A stretch of DNA of 64,000 bases from Lysobacter sp. Lineage in GTDB: Bacteria; Pseudomonadota; Gammaproteobacteria; Xanthomonadales; Xanthomonadaceae. Below the pieces are notes generated by a model, which worked only from the letters and a program-made list of their open reading frames with translations, searched no databases and had not been told where the DNA came from. Of the stretch, positions 26,530 to 36,315 are shown piece by piece. Both the position numbers and the translations under genes were made by a program. How positions within the stretch are numbered: the stretch's first letter is position 1; every line of letters begins with the position of its first letter. The stretch is taken from positions 310,001 to 374,000 of the forward strand of contig JAHCAU010000002.1 in NCBI GenBank assembly GCA_019634715.1, written 5' to 3'.

Positions 26530-27038
26530 CAGCGCCCACGACGAGCCGCGCAGCCCCGAGCCCGAGCAGAAGCGCCGTGCGATGAGCTGGGCGCAACGGC
26601 TCAAGCGGGTCTTTTCCATCGACGTCACCACCTGCGCCCACTGCGGCGGCGCGGTACGGATCGTCGCCAGCATCGAGGAACCCACCGCCATCCGCGCCAT
26701 CCTCGCCCACTTCGAGAAGCACGGCGCGCTGGAGCAAGCGCACTACCGGCCCGCAGCGCGCGCGCCGCCGCCGGCCGCGTGACGAGGTGCCGGCCACGCA
26801 GCCGGCAGCCAAGCCAGAGTCCGATCCGATGCGGCCACGACCCCGCAGGGCTGCGCTCGGCCCTGTGCCGGGATTCGGTGAGAAATGGCTACGCACTGAG
26901 CCGCTGCGTGGCCCCGCGATGTCGAAAACCCACGCATGAACCCCCGATCTGTGCCCGATCTGTGCCCAAAGCGGCGCTTGCGCGGCCGCTTCCTACCCGC
27001 CAGACTCGCCAAAAAGGGCGGTTGAACTTCCTATACCC
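26530..27038 (+). mobile_element. Truncated 3' end of an IS91-like element
   Basis: About 509 bp nearly identical to 35760-36263, the 3' end of the complete IS91-like element. It covers the last 80 codons of the transposase (MSWAQRLKRVFSIDVTTCAH, then CGGAVRIVASIEEPTAIRAI) and the terminal segment to GGTTGAACTTCCTATACCC. This copy keeps the transposase frame to its natural stop. It abuts the 5'-truncated helicase gene exactly at 27038/27039. Confidence 0.8.
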
Positions 27039-28775
27039 CTAATCGTCCTGCCGACAGGGACGGGCAAAAGCGGGCTGATCTCCATCGTACCTTTCGGCCT
27101 GGCAAAGGGACGTGTGTTGATCATTACACCAGGCCTGGTCACCAAGCAGAGCATTCGACGGACACAGGAGCTGCTAGAAGACAACTTCTGGATCAATTTC
27201 GATGTGATTTTCAGTGCCGAGGATCTGCCGGTCACATGCGAATTTACGTCTGATACCCATCAGGCCAGCCTTGAGCAAGCCCACTTCGTCTATTCGAACA
27301 TCCAGCAGGTATACAACGAGCGCGGACAGTCACTGACGAAGCGGGTGCCGTCCGACTTCTTCGACCTCATCATCATTGATGAGGGGCACCATGCGCCGGC
27401 ACGTAGCTGGCAAAAGACCCTGGCCCACTTTTCCAAGGCTAAGAAGATCTTTGTGACTGGTACGCCGTTCCGCGGCGACAACCAAGAAGTGCCAGGAAAA
27501 CTGATCCATAAGACGCCTCTCTCCGAGGTGATGCGTGATCGGTATGTTAAGTGGCTGAGGAAAGAGACCGTAAATGCTCATGAGCTTTACTTCACCGTCA
27601 CCGAGCAGCCAGGTGTTCGGCTCTCCAAAGAGCAAGTCCTCGAATTCAAGGACCGAGAGTGGGTAGAGCGCAGCGTAGCCTTGTCTCCAGAATGCTCAAT
27701 GGACGTAATCAACCTAAGCATTCAGAAACTGGATGAGCTCCGGAAAACCTCTCCGGACGTGCCACACAAGATTCTCGCTGTCGGTTGCAGCATCACCCAC
27801 GCCGAGGACCTGCGCACCTGGTATCAATCCAAGAACCTGACTGCAGCTGTAGTGCACAGCGACATGGAGTTAGCAGATATCGATGCGGCATTCCGGGTAA
27901 TCGATAACCACCAGTGCGATGTCGTTATCTCCGTGAACATGTTGATGGAAGGCTACGACCATCGTTACCTCACTGTTCTGGCCCTCTTCCGTCCCTACCG
28001 AAGCGAAAATGCCTTCGCACAAATTGTGGGCAGGGTTTTGCGGGCGATCCCAGCCGACGAGATCACGGCTTTTGAGATCGATAACAACGCCGTGGTGATC
28101 TATCACCAGGAGACCGGCTTGGATTCGATGTGGACTGCCTTCCAGACTGAGGTTGATCGGGCCAAACACCAGCGCACCCGCGACTACACAATCACGGACG
28201 AGGACTACACGCGCAAAGAGCAGAACCTGGGTGGTGTTTCCAGCTCCGAAGCATTTGTGAGTGACCGTGACTCCTACCTTGGAGATCTGGACTTCAACAA
28301 GATATTTTCGGAGAAACGGGCCGAAGTCGAGTCCATCGCAACGCAGAAGGTCCAGGCGCTTCCGGGGATTGAGGGCTATGACGCGGATGTTCTTGCACAG
28401 CTCAAGAACGTCTTCCTGAGTGCTGAGACAAAGAAAGCAGCTCAGATCATAGACCCCAACCTCGTGGAGAAGCGGCCTGAAATCGCGCGTAAGCAACTCC
28501 GCGAGATCCTTACCAAGAAGGCTCAGGACGAGGTCGCAACATTGCTCAGCGATCTGCAAATCGAAGAAAAAGCTTCTACCCTTTATCCGATATTCAAAAA
28601 CCACCTACCGATGGCGAAACCCAACATGCCTAACGACGGTATACTGGTGAGCTTTATCTACACCAAGCTGGTGAAGAAATTCGGTAGGGTTGCTGACCGT
28701 GACAACAGCTCACTGACCAAGTCGATTGAGTACGTGGTAGTGATCATCGATGAATTAAGGAGAATGCTGAAATGA
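27039..28775 (+). pseudogene. 5'-truncated SF2 DEAD/DEAH-type helicase gene
   Basis: Codes for about 578 residues of a superfamily 2 helicase that begins abruptly four codons before motif I (LPTGTGKSGLISIV). Motif II is IIIDEGHHAPARSW, motif III FVTGTPFRGD, and the second RecA domain has NMLMEGYDHRYLTVLALFRP and a motif VI AQIVGRVLRAI. The C-terminal 200 residues are an extra helical domain (QKVQALPGIEGYDADVLAQL). Such helicases occur in restriction and anti-phage systems. The missing 5' part was removed at the IS91-like end. An internal ATG at 27114 could yield a protein lacking motif I, which would not hydrolyse ATP. Confidence 0.75.
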
Positions 28776-29200
28776 GTCTAGAATCCATCAGAATACTGGT
28801 TGATGAGCTCTCGACTCTCCACGTAACCCGTGGCGTTCAGCCCAGCGAACTTATCGACAATCTCTTCGAAGATGACTACGTCGAGTCCTCGGCGCGAAAG
28901 ACATCGCAGGGGCTGGTGTTCGAGCTGGTCTTCTCGGAGCAAGATGAAGACGGATCGTCGAGCAAGGTCACCATGCGCTATACCTACGATCGCAGCCGTT
29001 ATCTGGTACTTGTCGAGCAGAAGATGACGGCCAAGCGGTTCAGTACTCAATGGGATCGTACCCACGCCGTCCTGGAGCGGCTCGGCAAACTTGAAGCGCT
29101 GCTCGCTGACCAGCTACCGCGAGAGAAAGTCGCCGCAATCCTATCAACCATGCCCCAAGACTACCTTGCCCTTGCCCCGCAACTGCGGCTGGTGGCCTAA
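28772..29200 (+). CDS. Small partner protein of the truncated helicase
   Basis: A 142-residue soluble protein beginning MSLESIRILVDELSTLHVTR. Its start overlaps the helicase stop (ATGA), so the two form a translationally coupled pair. The middle, FELVFSEQDEDGSSSKVTMR with YTYDRSRYLVLVEQKMTAKR, looks like a beta sheet. No family is recognised. By position it is probably the second component of the helicase system, whose function is unknown. Confidence 0.6.
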   Translation: MSLESIRILVDELSTLHVTRGVQPSELIDNLFEDDYVESSARKTSQGLVFELVFSEQDEDGSSSKVTMRYTYDRSRYLVLVEQKMTAKRFSTQWDRTHAVLERLGKLEALLADQLPREKVAAILSTMPQDYLALAPQLRLVA

Positions 29201-29297
29201 CCCTAGCCAGTCATTCCACTGCGACCGATGCTCAACCAGCCATGATATCGCCGCAGTGAATCTGCTCGACATACTTGTACTGTTGGCGCTGATGGAA

Positions 29298-29666
29298 AAT
29301 TGACCCACCCTGCCGATTGAAATTTGACCCAGGGCGGATTGCTGATTTTGTTACCAGCAACTGTGGATAAGTCTACCAGCGCAGCTGCTTTTGAACCCAC
29401 TCCCTCGCTGTCCCAGTTCAGCTGTTGAAGACCTGCCACATGCAGCCATGCAGCAGGCCGTCGTCACCATGAAATCAGAACGACTCATCGTCCTCCGGTT
29501 CCTGGCCGCCCTTACGCTTTCGCTCCCGTGATTTGATCTTGGCCTGGGCCGCCAAGCTACTGTGTTGCAGGCGATAGGACTCGTTACCGGTTTCGACGAT
29601 GTGGCAGTGGTGGGTCAGCCGATCCAGCAGGGCGGTGGTCATCTTGGCGTCGCCGAACACGCCCAT
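29298..29666 (-). pseudogene. IS21-family remnant with istB 3' fragment
   Basis: Minus-strand codons 29475-29666 give [20 protein letters not shown] and [16 protein letters not shown], the C-terminal part of the IS21 helper ATPase IstB. Beyond its stop, two repeats of the form ATT(T)GACCCA (29306-29333) resemble the multiple terminal repeats of IS21-like elements. The rest of istB and all of istA are missing. The break lies just before the RND operon. Confidence 0.75.
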
Positions 29667-29756
29667 GGAGATCGCAGCAATTATCCCCTAAACTCTCGGC
29701 CATACGCACTCGATTGGGTGCGACCTTCTATTGTGTCGTTATCAGGGATAGTCATC

Positions 29757-30851
29757 TTGAACCTACGCCCCCTCCTCTGTCTGTGCCTACCGGCCAGCCT
29801 GCTACTGGTCGGCTGCGACCAGGCACCCGCCCCCCAGGAACAGGCACCGCGCCTGGTCAAGCTGTTTACCGTGGAAGACCCCGCCAGCGAGCGCCTGCGC
29901 GAATTCCCCGCCCGCCTCAAGGCCACCGAGGAAGCCGAGCTGTCCTTTCGCATCGGCGGCCAGCTGAAGACGCTGGAGGTGCGGCAGGGCCAGCCGGTCA
30001 AGCGCGGCCAGCTGATTGCCAGCATCGAAGACACCGACCAGCGTCTGCGGGTACGTGATCGCCAGGCCAGCTTCGACCTGGCCAACGCCCAGTTCAAGCG
30101 CATTGCTCAACTGCTTGAGCGGCAGATGATTTCCCGCTCCGAATATGACCAGCGCAAGGCCGCCCTCGACTCGGCCAGCGCTGCCCTGAGCCTGGCTCGT
30201 CAGGAGCTGGACTACACCCGCATCCTCGCACCCTTCGACGGTGTAGCGGCCAACACCCATGTGGATAACTTCCAGGTGGTGCAGGCCAAGCAACCTATCG
30301 TCACCTTGCAGAGCGGCGACAGCCTGGATGTGCTGTTCCAGATGCCGGAAAACCTGCTGACCAACCTGCGCAGTCGTGAAGACAGCGTGGGCTATCACCC
30401 CAGCGTGATTCTCGACAGCCTGCCCGGCCGCGAATTCGAGGCGGTCTATAAGGAGCACAGCACCCAGCCTGACCCCAAGACCCTGACCTATCAGGTGACC
30501 CTGTCCATGCCGCGTCCCGAGGGTCTCAACCTGTTACCGGGGATGAGTGCCACGGTCAAGGTTGACTTGGCCCAGGTCAGCCGTGACCTGGGTAGCCGCC
30601 TGCTGGTGCCGGTGGAGGCGGTGTTCAGTCCGGACGACAGCGGCCCCGAGGTCAAGCAGGTGTGGGTGGCTCGCGAGCAGGACGGCGTGCTACGCCTGAC
30701 GGCCCGCCAGGTCGAGGTGGGCCAGCTGAGCCGCAACAGCATCGAAGTACTCAGCGGCATCGAACCCGGCGAGCAGATCGTTGCCGTGGGTGGCGCCGAG
30801 CTGGAGGAAGGCCAGGCGGTAAGGCCCTGGGTACGCGAGCGGGGGCTGTAA
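29757..30851 (+). CDS. RND efflux periplasmic adaptor (membrane fusion) lipoprotein
   Basis: A 364-residue periplasmic adaptor linking an RND pump to an outer-membrane channel. A lipoprotein signal (LCLCLPASLLLVGC, lipobox cysteine near residue 17) is followed by the lipoyl-like half motif FRIGGQLKTLEVRQGQPVKR. Then come a coiled-coil hairpin (QRLRVRDRQASFDLANAQFK onward) and the second lipoyl half LDYTRILAPFDGVAANTHVD. The likely start is a TTG at 29757 with AGGGAT upstream. Composition and relatives point to a Pseudomonas-type source. The permease gene follows with no gap. Confidence 0.85.
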   Translation: MNLRPLLCLCLPASLLLVGCDQAPAPQEQAPRLVKLFTVEDPASERLREFPARLKATEEAELSFRIGGQLKTLEVRQGQPVKRGQLIASIEDTDQRLRVRDRQASFDLANAQFKRIAQLLERQMISRSEYDQRKAALDSASAALSLARQELDYTRILAPFDGVAANTHVDNFQVVQAKQPIVTLQSGDSLDVLFQMPENLLTNLRSREDSVGYHPSVILDSLPGREFEAVYKEHSTQPDPKTLTYQVTLSMPRPEGLNLLPGMSATVKVDLAQVSRDLGSRLLVPVEAVFSPDDSGPEVKQVWVAREQDGVLRLTARQVEVGQLSRNSIEVLSGIEPGEQIVAVGGAELEEGQAVRPWVRERGL

Positions 30852-33800
30852 ATGGATATCGCCGGCTACTTTATCCAGCGTCGCGTCACCAGCTGGCTGG
30901 TCACTCTGGTGCTGGGCATCGGCGGGCTGCTGGCCTTTCTCGGAATCGGCCGCCTGGAAGACCCGTCCTTCACCCTGAAGAACGCCATGGTCATCACCAG
31001 CTATCCCGGCGCCTCGCCGCAGCAGGTGGAAGAAGAGGTCAGCTACCCGCTGGAGAACGCCATCCAGCAGCTGCCCTCGATCAAGAAGGTCACCTCCATC
31101 TCCAGTGCCGGGCTGTCGCAGATCAGCCTGGAACTGCACAGCCAATACAAGGCCGAGCAGATCCCGCAGATCTGGGATGAACTGCGGCGCAAGATCAACG
31201 ACTTGCAGCCCAACCTGCCACCGGGGGTCAACCCGCCACAGGTGCGCGATGACTTCAGCGATGTATTCGGCTTCTTCCTGCTGCTCACCGGCGAGGGCTA
31301 CACCGCCCAGGAACTGCGCGATTTCGCCGACTACCTGCGCCGTGAGCTGGTGCTGCTGCCGGGGGTGGGCAAGGTCAGCCTGGCCGGCGTGCGCCAGGAA
31401 CAGGTGCAGGTGGAAATCTCGCGCAGCAAGATGAGCAGCCTGGGCATCGCCCCGCAGCGTCTGGCTCAGGTGCTCAGCCAGCAGAACGTGGTGTCCAACG
31501 CCGGGCGTATCCTCGCCGGCAGCGAATCGATCCGCCTGCACCCCACGGGAGAACTGCAGGACGTACGCGAACTTGAACGCCTGGTCATCAGTGATCCGGG
31601 TAGCCCGCAGCAGATCACCTTGGGCGATATCGCCCAGGTCAGCCGCGGCTTTAGCGAAACACCGGGCAACCTCTACCGCATGAACGGCCAGCCGGCCCTG
31701 ACCCTGGGCGTTTCCTTCGCACCCAAGGTCAACGTGGTGGATGTCGGCGCGACGATCAACGCGCGCCTGGCCGAACTGGACGCCCAGCGCCCGGCCGGTA
31801 TGCAGTTGCAGGTGTTCTACGACCAGGCCGCCGAAGTGCAGGCCTCGGTGCAGGGTTTCGTGATCAACTTCGTCGCCTCGGTGGCCATCGTGATCGTCGT
31901 GCTGCTGATCTTTATGGGCCTGCGCAGCGGCCTGCTGATCGGCCTGATCCTGGCCCTCACGGTGCTGGGCAGCTTTATCTTTATGCGCCTGCTGGGCATC
32001 GAACTGCAGCGCATCTCCCTTGGCGCCCTGGTGATCGCCCTGGGCATGCTGGTGGACAACGCCATTGTCATTGTCGAAGGCATTCTGGTCGGCCGCCAGC
32101 GTGGCCAGAGCACTCTGGAATCGGCGCGGGCCATCGTCAAGCAGACTAACCTGCCGCTGCTGGGCGCCACCTTGATCGCCATCATCGCCTTCGCTCCCAT
32201 CGGCCTGTCCGACGACTCCACCGGCGAATACTGCCTGTCGCTGTTCCAGGTATTGATGATCTCCCTGCTGCTCAGCTGGGTCACCGCGATCACCCTGACG
32301 CCCTTCTTCGCCAGCCTGTTCTTCCGCGATAGCCAGACCCTGACCAACCAGGATCAGGGCGATCCATACGGTGGCGTGATCTTCACTGCCTACCGTGCCC
32401 TGCTGGACTTCGCCCTCAATCGCCGTGGCCTCACCCTCGGGCTGCTGGCGGTGCTGCTGGTGGTGGCCATCGCCGGCTTCGGCAAGGTGCGCCAGAGCTT
32501 TTTCCCACCGTCCAACACACCGATGTTCTTTATCGACCTGTGGTTGCCCCAAGGCACCGATATCCGCTACACCGAGCAGCTGGTGGCCGAACTGGATCGT
32601 CACGTGCTTGAGCAGGAAGGGGTGACCACGGTCAGCAGCAGCATTGGCCAGGGCGCCCTGCGTTTTATCCTCACCTACGCACCACAGAAGCAGTACCCCA
32701 ACTACGCCCAGCTGCTGGTACGCACCGACAACCTGGAACGCATCGAACCGCTGATCAATCAGCTCGAACAATACGTGGCCGAGCAGTACCCGCAGGTCAA
32801 ACCCAAGTTCAAGCAGCTGATGCTCGGCCCCGGCAACGACAGCAAGATCGAGGCGCGCTTCAGCGGCCCCGACCCCGAAGTGCTGCGCCGCCTGGGTGGC
32901 GAGGCCATTCGCCGTATCCGCCAGGACCCGGTGGCCACGGCGGTGATGCACGACTGGCACGAGCGCACCAAGCTGGTTCGTCCACAATTTGCCGAGGCCC
33001 GCGCCCGTGAACTGGGGGTGGACAAGAGTGCACTGGATGACCTGTTGCGCATGAGCTTCTCCGGCATGAACGTGGGCCTGTACCGCGACGGCACCCGCCT
33101 GCTGCCGATTGTCGCGCGCACCCCGGACAACGAGCGGCTGAATGCCGACAGCCTCAGTGACCTGCAGATCTGGAGCAGCGCCCGGGGCGGCTACCTGCCC
33201 ATCGAACAGGTGCTGCTGGGCTTTAACACCGAGTGGGAAGACCCGCTGATCATGCGTCTGGATCGCAAACGCACCCTCACCGTGCAGGCCGATCCAGCCC
33301 TGCTCAGCGGCGAAACAGCAGCCCAGCTGCTCCAGCGTATCAAGCCCGAGATCGAAGCCATCCCCCTGCCCGAGGGTTACAGCCTGGAATGGGGCGGCGA
33401 GTATGAAAGCTCCCGCGATGCGCAAGGTGCAGTGTTCGGTAGCCTGCCGCTGGGTTATCTGGTGATGTTTATGATCACCATTTTGCTCTTCGACTCGTTC
33501 AAGCGCGCCACCGTGATCTGGCTCACCGTGCCCCTGGCGATGATCGGCGTGACCCTGGGCTTTCTGCTGACCGGCATCCCCTTCGGCTTTATGGCCCTGC
33601 TCGGCCTGCTTAGCCTGAGCGGTATGCTGGTGAAGAACGGCATCGTCCTGGTGGACGAAATCCAGCTGCAGCTGGCCAGCGGCAAGGATGCCCTGCAAGC
33701 CGTGGAAGACGCCTCGATCAGCCGCGTGCGCCCGGTGGCCATGGCCGCCCTGACCACCATCCTGGGCATGAGCCCGCTGCTGACCGATGCCTTCTTCCAG

Positions 33801-33920
33801 AGCATGGCGGTGGTGATCATGTTCGGCCTGGGCTTCGCCACCCTGCTGACGCTGGTGGTGCTGCCGGTGCTGTATTGCGTGTTCTACGGGATCAAGGAGC
33901 AGGGCGCGGCAGAGGCTTAA
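30852..33920 (+). CDS. RND (AcrB-type) efflux permease
   Basis: A 1022-residue inner-membrane proton-driven exporter with 12 helices and two large periplasmic loops. The N-terminal helix and porter domain begin FIQRRVTSWLVTLVLGIGGL, followed by ITSYPGASPQQVEEEVSYPL. The helix 4 proton relay carries the conserved Asp in LGMLVDNAIVIVEGILVGRQ. The second half repeats the layout (LGLLSLSGMLVKNGIVLVDE). Full length with all RND motifs. Substrate cannot be told from sequence; relatives export antibiotics, detergents and solvents. No outer-membrane factor gene is present. Confidence 0.9.
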   Translation: MDIAGYFIQRRVTSWLVTLVLGIGGLLAFLGIGRLEDPSFTLKNAMVITSYPGASPQQVEEEVSYPLENAIQQLPSIKKVTSISSAGLSQISLELHSQYKAEQIPQIWDELRRKINDLQPNLPPGVNPPQVRDDFSDVFGFFLLLTGEGYTAQELRDFADYLRRELVLLPGVGKVSLAGVRQEQVQVEISRSKMSSLGIAPQRLAQVLSQQNVVSNAGRILAGSESIRLHPTGELQDVRELERLVISDPGSPQQITLGDIAQVSRGFSETPGNLYRMNGQPALTLGVSFAPKVNVVDVGATINARLAELDAQRPAGMQLQVFYDQAAEVQASVQGFVINFVASVAIVIVVLLIFMGLRSGLLIGLILALTVLGSFIFMRLLGIELQRISLGALVIALGMLVDNAIVIVEGILVGRQRGQSTLESARAIVKQTNLPLLGATLIAIIAFAPIGLSDDSTGEYCLSLFQVLMISLLLSWVTAITLTPFFASLFFRDSQTLTNQDQGDPYGGVIFTAYRALLDFALNRRGLTLGLLAVLLVVAIAGFGKVRQSFFPPSNTPMFFIDLWLPQGTDIRYTEQLVAELDRHVLEQEGVTTVSSSIGQGALRFILTYAPQKQYPNYAQLLVRTDNLERIEPLINQLEQYVAEQYPQVKPKFKQLMLGPGNDSKIEARFSGPDPEVLRRLGGEAIRRIRQDPVATAVMHDWHERTKLVRPQFAEARARELGVDKSALDDLLRMSFSGMNVGLYRDGTRLLPIVARTPDNERLNADSLSDLQIWSSARGGYLPIEQVLLGFNTEWEDPLIMRLDRKRTLTVQADPALLSGETAAQLLQRIKPEIEAIPLPEGYSLEWGGEYESSRDAQGAVFGSLPLGYLVMFMITILLFDSFKRATVIWLTVPLAMIGVTLGFLLTGIPFGFMALLGLLSLSGMLVKNGIVLVDEIQLQLASGKDALQAVEDASISRVRPVAMAALTTILGMSPLLTDAFFQSMAVVIMFGLGFATLLTLVVLPVLYCVFYGIKEQGAAEA

Positions 33921-33923
33921 GAA

Positions 33924-33948
33924 GGTGGACAACGCGCAGTTGTCCACC
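33924..33948 (+). terminator. Hairpin after the RND operon
   Basis: GGTGGACAA (33924-33932) pairs perfectly with TTGTCCACC (33940-33948) around a 7-nt loop, 4 bp after the stop codon. There is no T tract, so it may be a Rho-assisted or 3'-stabilising hairpin. Confidence 0.55.
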
Positions 33949-33964
33949 CGCTCTCAAGGTCGAC

Positions 33965-34399
33965 TCAACCCTGCCGGGCGCGTCTAAAACGGCGCCCGAT
34001 GTGGTCCAGGATGTGCCGGATGTCAGCGCTGTGCGTAATGAACGCGATGATGCGCATATGCCCGCCACACAGCGGACACAAGAGGGGGAACACCTCGTAG
34101 ATGCGGGCGATCAGCACCGCCCACAGGTAGTGCGCTGCACGCTTGGGCAGCACCGGCTCGCTCTGGGATGGCAGCGCGCTGCTCATCGGTACCACACCAG
34201 GCGCGCACTCCCCCGTGCTGATCGACGCGCCCAGCACGGGAGCGGCTTGCGCCGGTGTCGCCAGCGCCGTCACCGCAGCCCTGAGCGGCGAGTTGGGTGC
34301 CAACACGCCAAAATAGCGGTGCCGGTGGGTGCGTGGCGGGGGAACCAGCGCGGCAATGCGGTCGATCAGCTCCAGCGGTGTGAGGTGCAGCTCATAAAG
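33965..34399 (-). pseudogene. 3' fragment of an IS91-family transposase gene
   Basis: Minus-strand codons give ELHLTPLELIDRIAALVPPP, RTHRHRYFGVLAPNSPLRAA and the C-terminal CPLCGGHMRIIAFITHSADI. This is the C-terminal 140 residues of a common IS91-family transposase. The 5' part is lost where the complete IS91-like element begins near 34400. It is a different IS91 lineage from that element. Confidence 0.8.
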
Positions 34400-36263
34400 G
34401 CCGATATGAACCGGCCGGGGCGGGCGCAAGCCTGAGCAGCCATTCCCTGCACCGGAGTGTTTCGTGCCGCGCCTCGCCGCGACCGTGTCGCAGCTGCAGG
34501 ATGCCGTGGCGCACGCAACGTCGCCGGCAGCGCATCTGCCCACGGCTCGCTATGCGCCTCACCGTCCCGAGCGCACCCTGCTGTACGCGCTGGTGCAGGC
34601 GCACTACCCGGACTTCATCGCGCGTCTTGAGGCCGAAGACCGCCCGCTGCCCGAGTATGTGCGCGAGGAGTTCGAGACCTACCTGCGCTGCGGCGTGCTC
34701 GAGCACGGCTTCCTGCGCGTGGTCTGCGAGCACTGTCGTGCCGAGAGGCTGGTGGCGTATTCCTGCAAGAAGCGCGGCTTCTGCCCCAGCTGCGGCGCGC
34801 GGCGCATGGCCGAGTCGGCGCGGCATCTGGTGGACGAGGTGTTCGGCCCGCGGCCGGTGCGGCAATGGGTGCTGAGTTTCCCGTACCCGTTGCGCTTCCT
34901 GTTCGCCAGCAAGCCTGAGGCGATCGGCCCGGTGCTGGGCATCGTGCAGCGCGTGATCGCGGGCTGGCTGGCGGATCAGGCGGGCGTCGAGCGCGCCAGC
35001 GCGCAATGCGGCGCGGTGACGCTGATCCAGCGCTTCGGCAGCGCGCTCAACCTCAATGTGCACTTCCACATGCTGTGGCTCGACGGCGTGTACGAGGACA
35101 CCACCGAGCGTCCGCAGCGCAAGCCGCGCCTGCACCGCACCCGTGCGCCCACATCGGCGCAACTGACGGAACTGGCCGGCACCATCGCGCATCGCGTCTG
35201 CCGGCACCTGACGCGCAAAGGCTGGCTGGAAGGCGAGGACGAATCCGTGTTCCTGTCCGACAGCGCGGGTAGCGACGACGGCATGGATGGGCTGCGGATG
35301 AGTTCGATGACCTACCGCATCGCCACCGGTCGCGACGCTGGCCGCAAGGTCGTCACGCTGCAAACATTGCCCGGTGACGCAGGCTCGCTGGAGGGCGATG
35401 CCGGCAAGGTCGGCGGCTTCTCGCTGCATGCCGGCGTGGCCGCGGAAGCACACGAAAGCCACAAGCTCGAAAAGCTGTGCCGTTACATTACGCGCCCGGC
35501 GGTTTCCGAGAAGCGGCTATCGATCTCGCCGCAGGGCCGGGTGCGCTACTCGCTCAAGACGCCGTGGCGAAATGGGACCACGCATGTCGAATGGGATGCG
35601 GTGGACTTCATCGCGAAACTGGCGGCACTGGTCCCGCCACCTCGCGCGCATCTCACCCGCTTCCACGGCGTATTCGCCCCGAATGCAAACCTGCGCGCGC
35701 AGCTGACGCCCTCGGGGCGCGGCAGGCGGCCTGCGGGCGATGCGGCGCCGGTTGACGCAAGCGCCCACGACGAGCCGCGCAGCCCCGAGCAGAAGCGCCG
35801 TGCGATGAGCTGGGCGCAACGGCTCAAGCGGGTCTTTTCCATCGACATCACCACCTGCGCCCACTGCGGCGGCGCGGTACGGATCGTCGCCAGCATCGAA
35901 GAACCCACCGCCATCCGCGCCATCCTTTCGCCCACTTCGAGAAACACGGCGCGCTGGAGCAAGCGCACTACCGGCCCGCACCGCGCGCCCCGCCGCCGGC
36001 CGCGTGATGAGGTGCCGGCCACACAGCCGGCAGCCAAGCCAGAGTCCGATCCGATGCGGCCACGACCCCGCAGGGCTGCGCTCGGCCCTGTGCCGGGATT
36101 CGGTGAGAAATGGCTACGCACTGAGCCGCTGCGTGGCCCCGCGATGTCGAAAACCCACGCATGAACCCCCGATCTGTGCCCGATCTGTGCCCAAAGCGGC
36201 GCTTGCGCGGCCGCTTCCTACCCGCCAGACTCGCCAAAAAGGGCGGTTGAACTTCCTATACCC
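34400..36263 (+). mobile_element. IS91-like element (complete or nearly so)
   Basis: About 1.86 kb. The left end is estimated from where homology to the older IS91 remnant stops, near an inverted repeat GGCCG/CGGCC at 34398-34416. The right end (TTGAACTTCCTATACCC, ending 36263) is fixed by comparison with the second copy at 27038. IS91 elements move by rolling-circle replication and make no target duplication. Confidence 0.75.
34464..36164 (+). CDS. IS91-family transposase
   Basis: A 566-residue transposase with a GTG start. The N-terminal zinc-binding domain has CRAERLVAYSCKKRGFCPSC with further cysteines (about residues 86-110). The Y2/HUH-type core contains LNVHFHMLWLDGVYEDTTER (His-x-His, about 195-214) and the C-terminal CAHCGGAVRIVASIEEPTAI. 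Compared with the partial copy at 26530-27038 it carries two extra bases near 35928. These shift the frame after EEPTAIRAIL, so the last 80 residues differ from the ancestral tail. The catalytic core is not affected. Confidence 0.85.
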   Translation: MPRLAATVSQLQDAVAHATSPAAHLPTARYAPHRPERTLLYALVQAHYPDFIARLEAEDRPLPEYVREEFETYLRCGVLEHGFLRVVCEHCRAERLVAYSCKKRGFCPSCGARRMAESARHLVDEVFGPRPVRQWVLSFPYPLRFLFASKPEAIGPVLGIVQRVIAGWLADQAGVERASAQCGAVTLIQRFGSALNLNVHFHMLWLDGVYEDTTERPQRKPRLHRTRAPTSAQLTELAGTIAHRVCRHLTRKGWLEGEDESVFLSDSAGSDDGMDGLRMSSMTYRIATGRDAGRKVVTLQTLPGDAGSLEGDAGKVGGFSLHAGVAAEAHESHKLEKLCRYITRPAVSEKRLSISPQGRVRYSLKTPWRNGTTHVEWDAVDFIAKLAALVPPPRAHLTRFHGVFAPNANLRAQLTPSGRGRRPAGDAAPVDASAHDEPRSPEQKRRAMSWAQRLKRVFSIDITTCAHCGGAVRIVASIEEPTAIRAILSPTSRNTARWSKRTTGPHRAPRRRPRDEVPATQPAAKPESDPMRPRPRRAALGPVPGFGEKWLRTEPLRGPAMSKTHA

Positions 36264-36315
36264 ACCTCTGGTGGGCAAAACCAACAAAGCTCGATAAATC
36301 CGCTGCCGTTTACTA
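36264..36315. other. 52-bp filler between IS91-like and IS5 copy 2
   Basis: Short unassigned DNA containing an ACCTCTGGTGGG self-complementary motif. It ends in CTA at the IS5 insertion point. It is what remains of the DNA into which the IS91-like element moved. Confidence 0.4.

Noticed and set aside
27039..29200. Assignment to Hachiman or a type I restriction system
   Set aside because: No DUF1837 or HsdM/HsdS-like partner is visible and the 142-residue partner has no recognised domain.
29679..29692. AATTATCCCCT as a fourth copy of the ICE palindrome
   Set aside because: Only the TATCCCC half is present; there is no inverted arm.
30690..33947. Minus-strand open frame of more than 1000 codons
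   Set aside because: It lies antisense to the RND permease, which has full family motifs. The frame is His/Gln-rich, as expected of shadow frames in GC-rich DNA.
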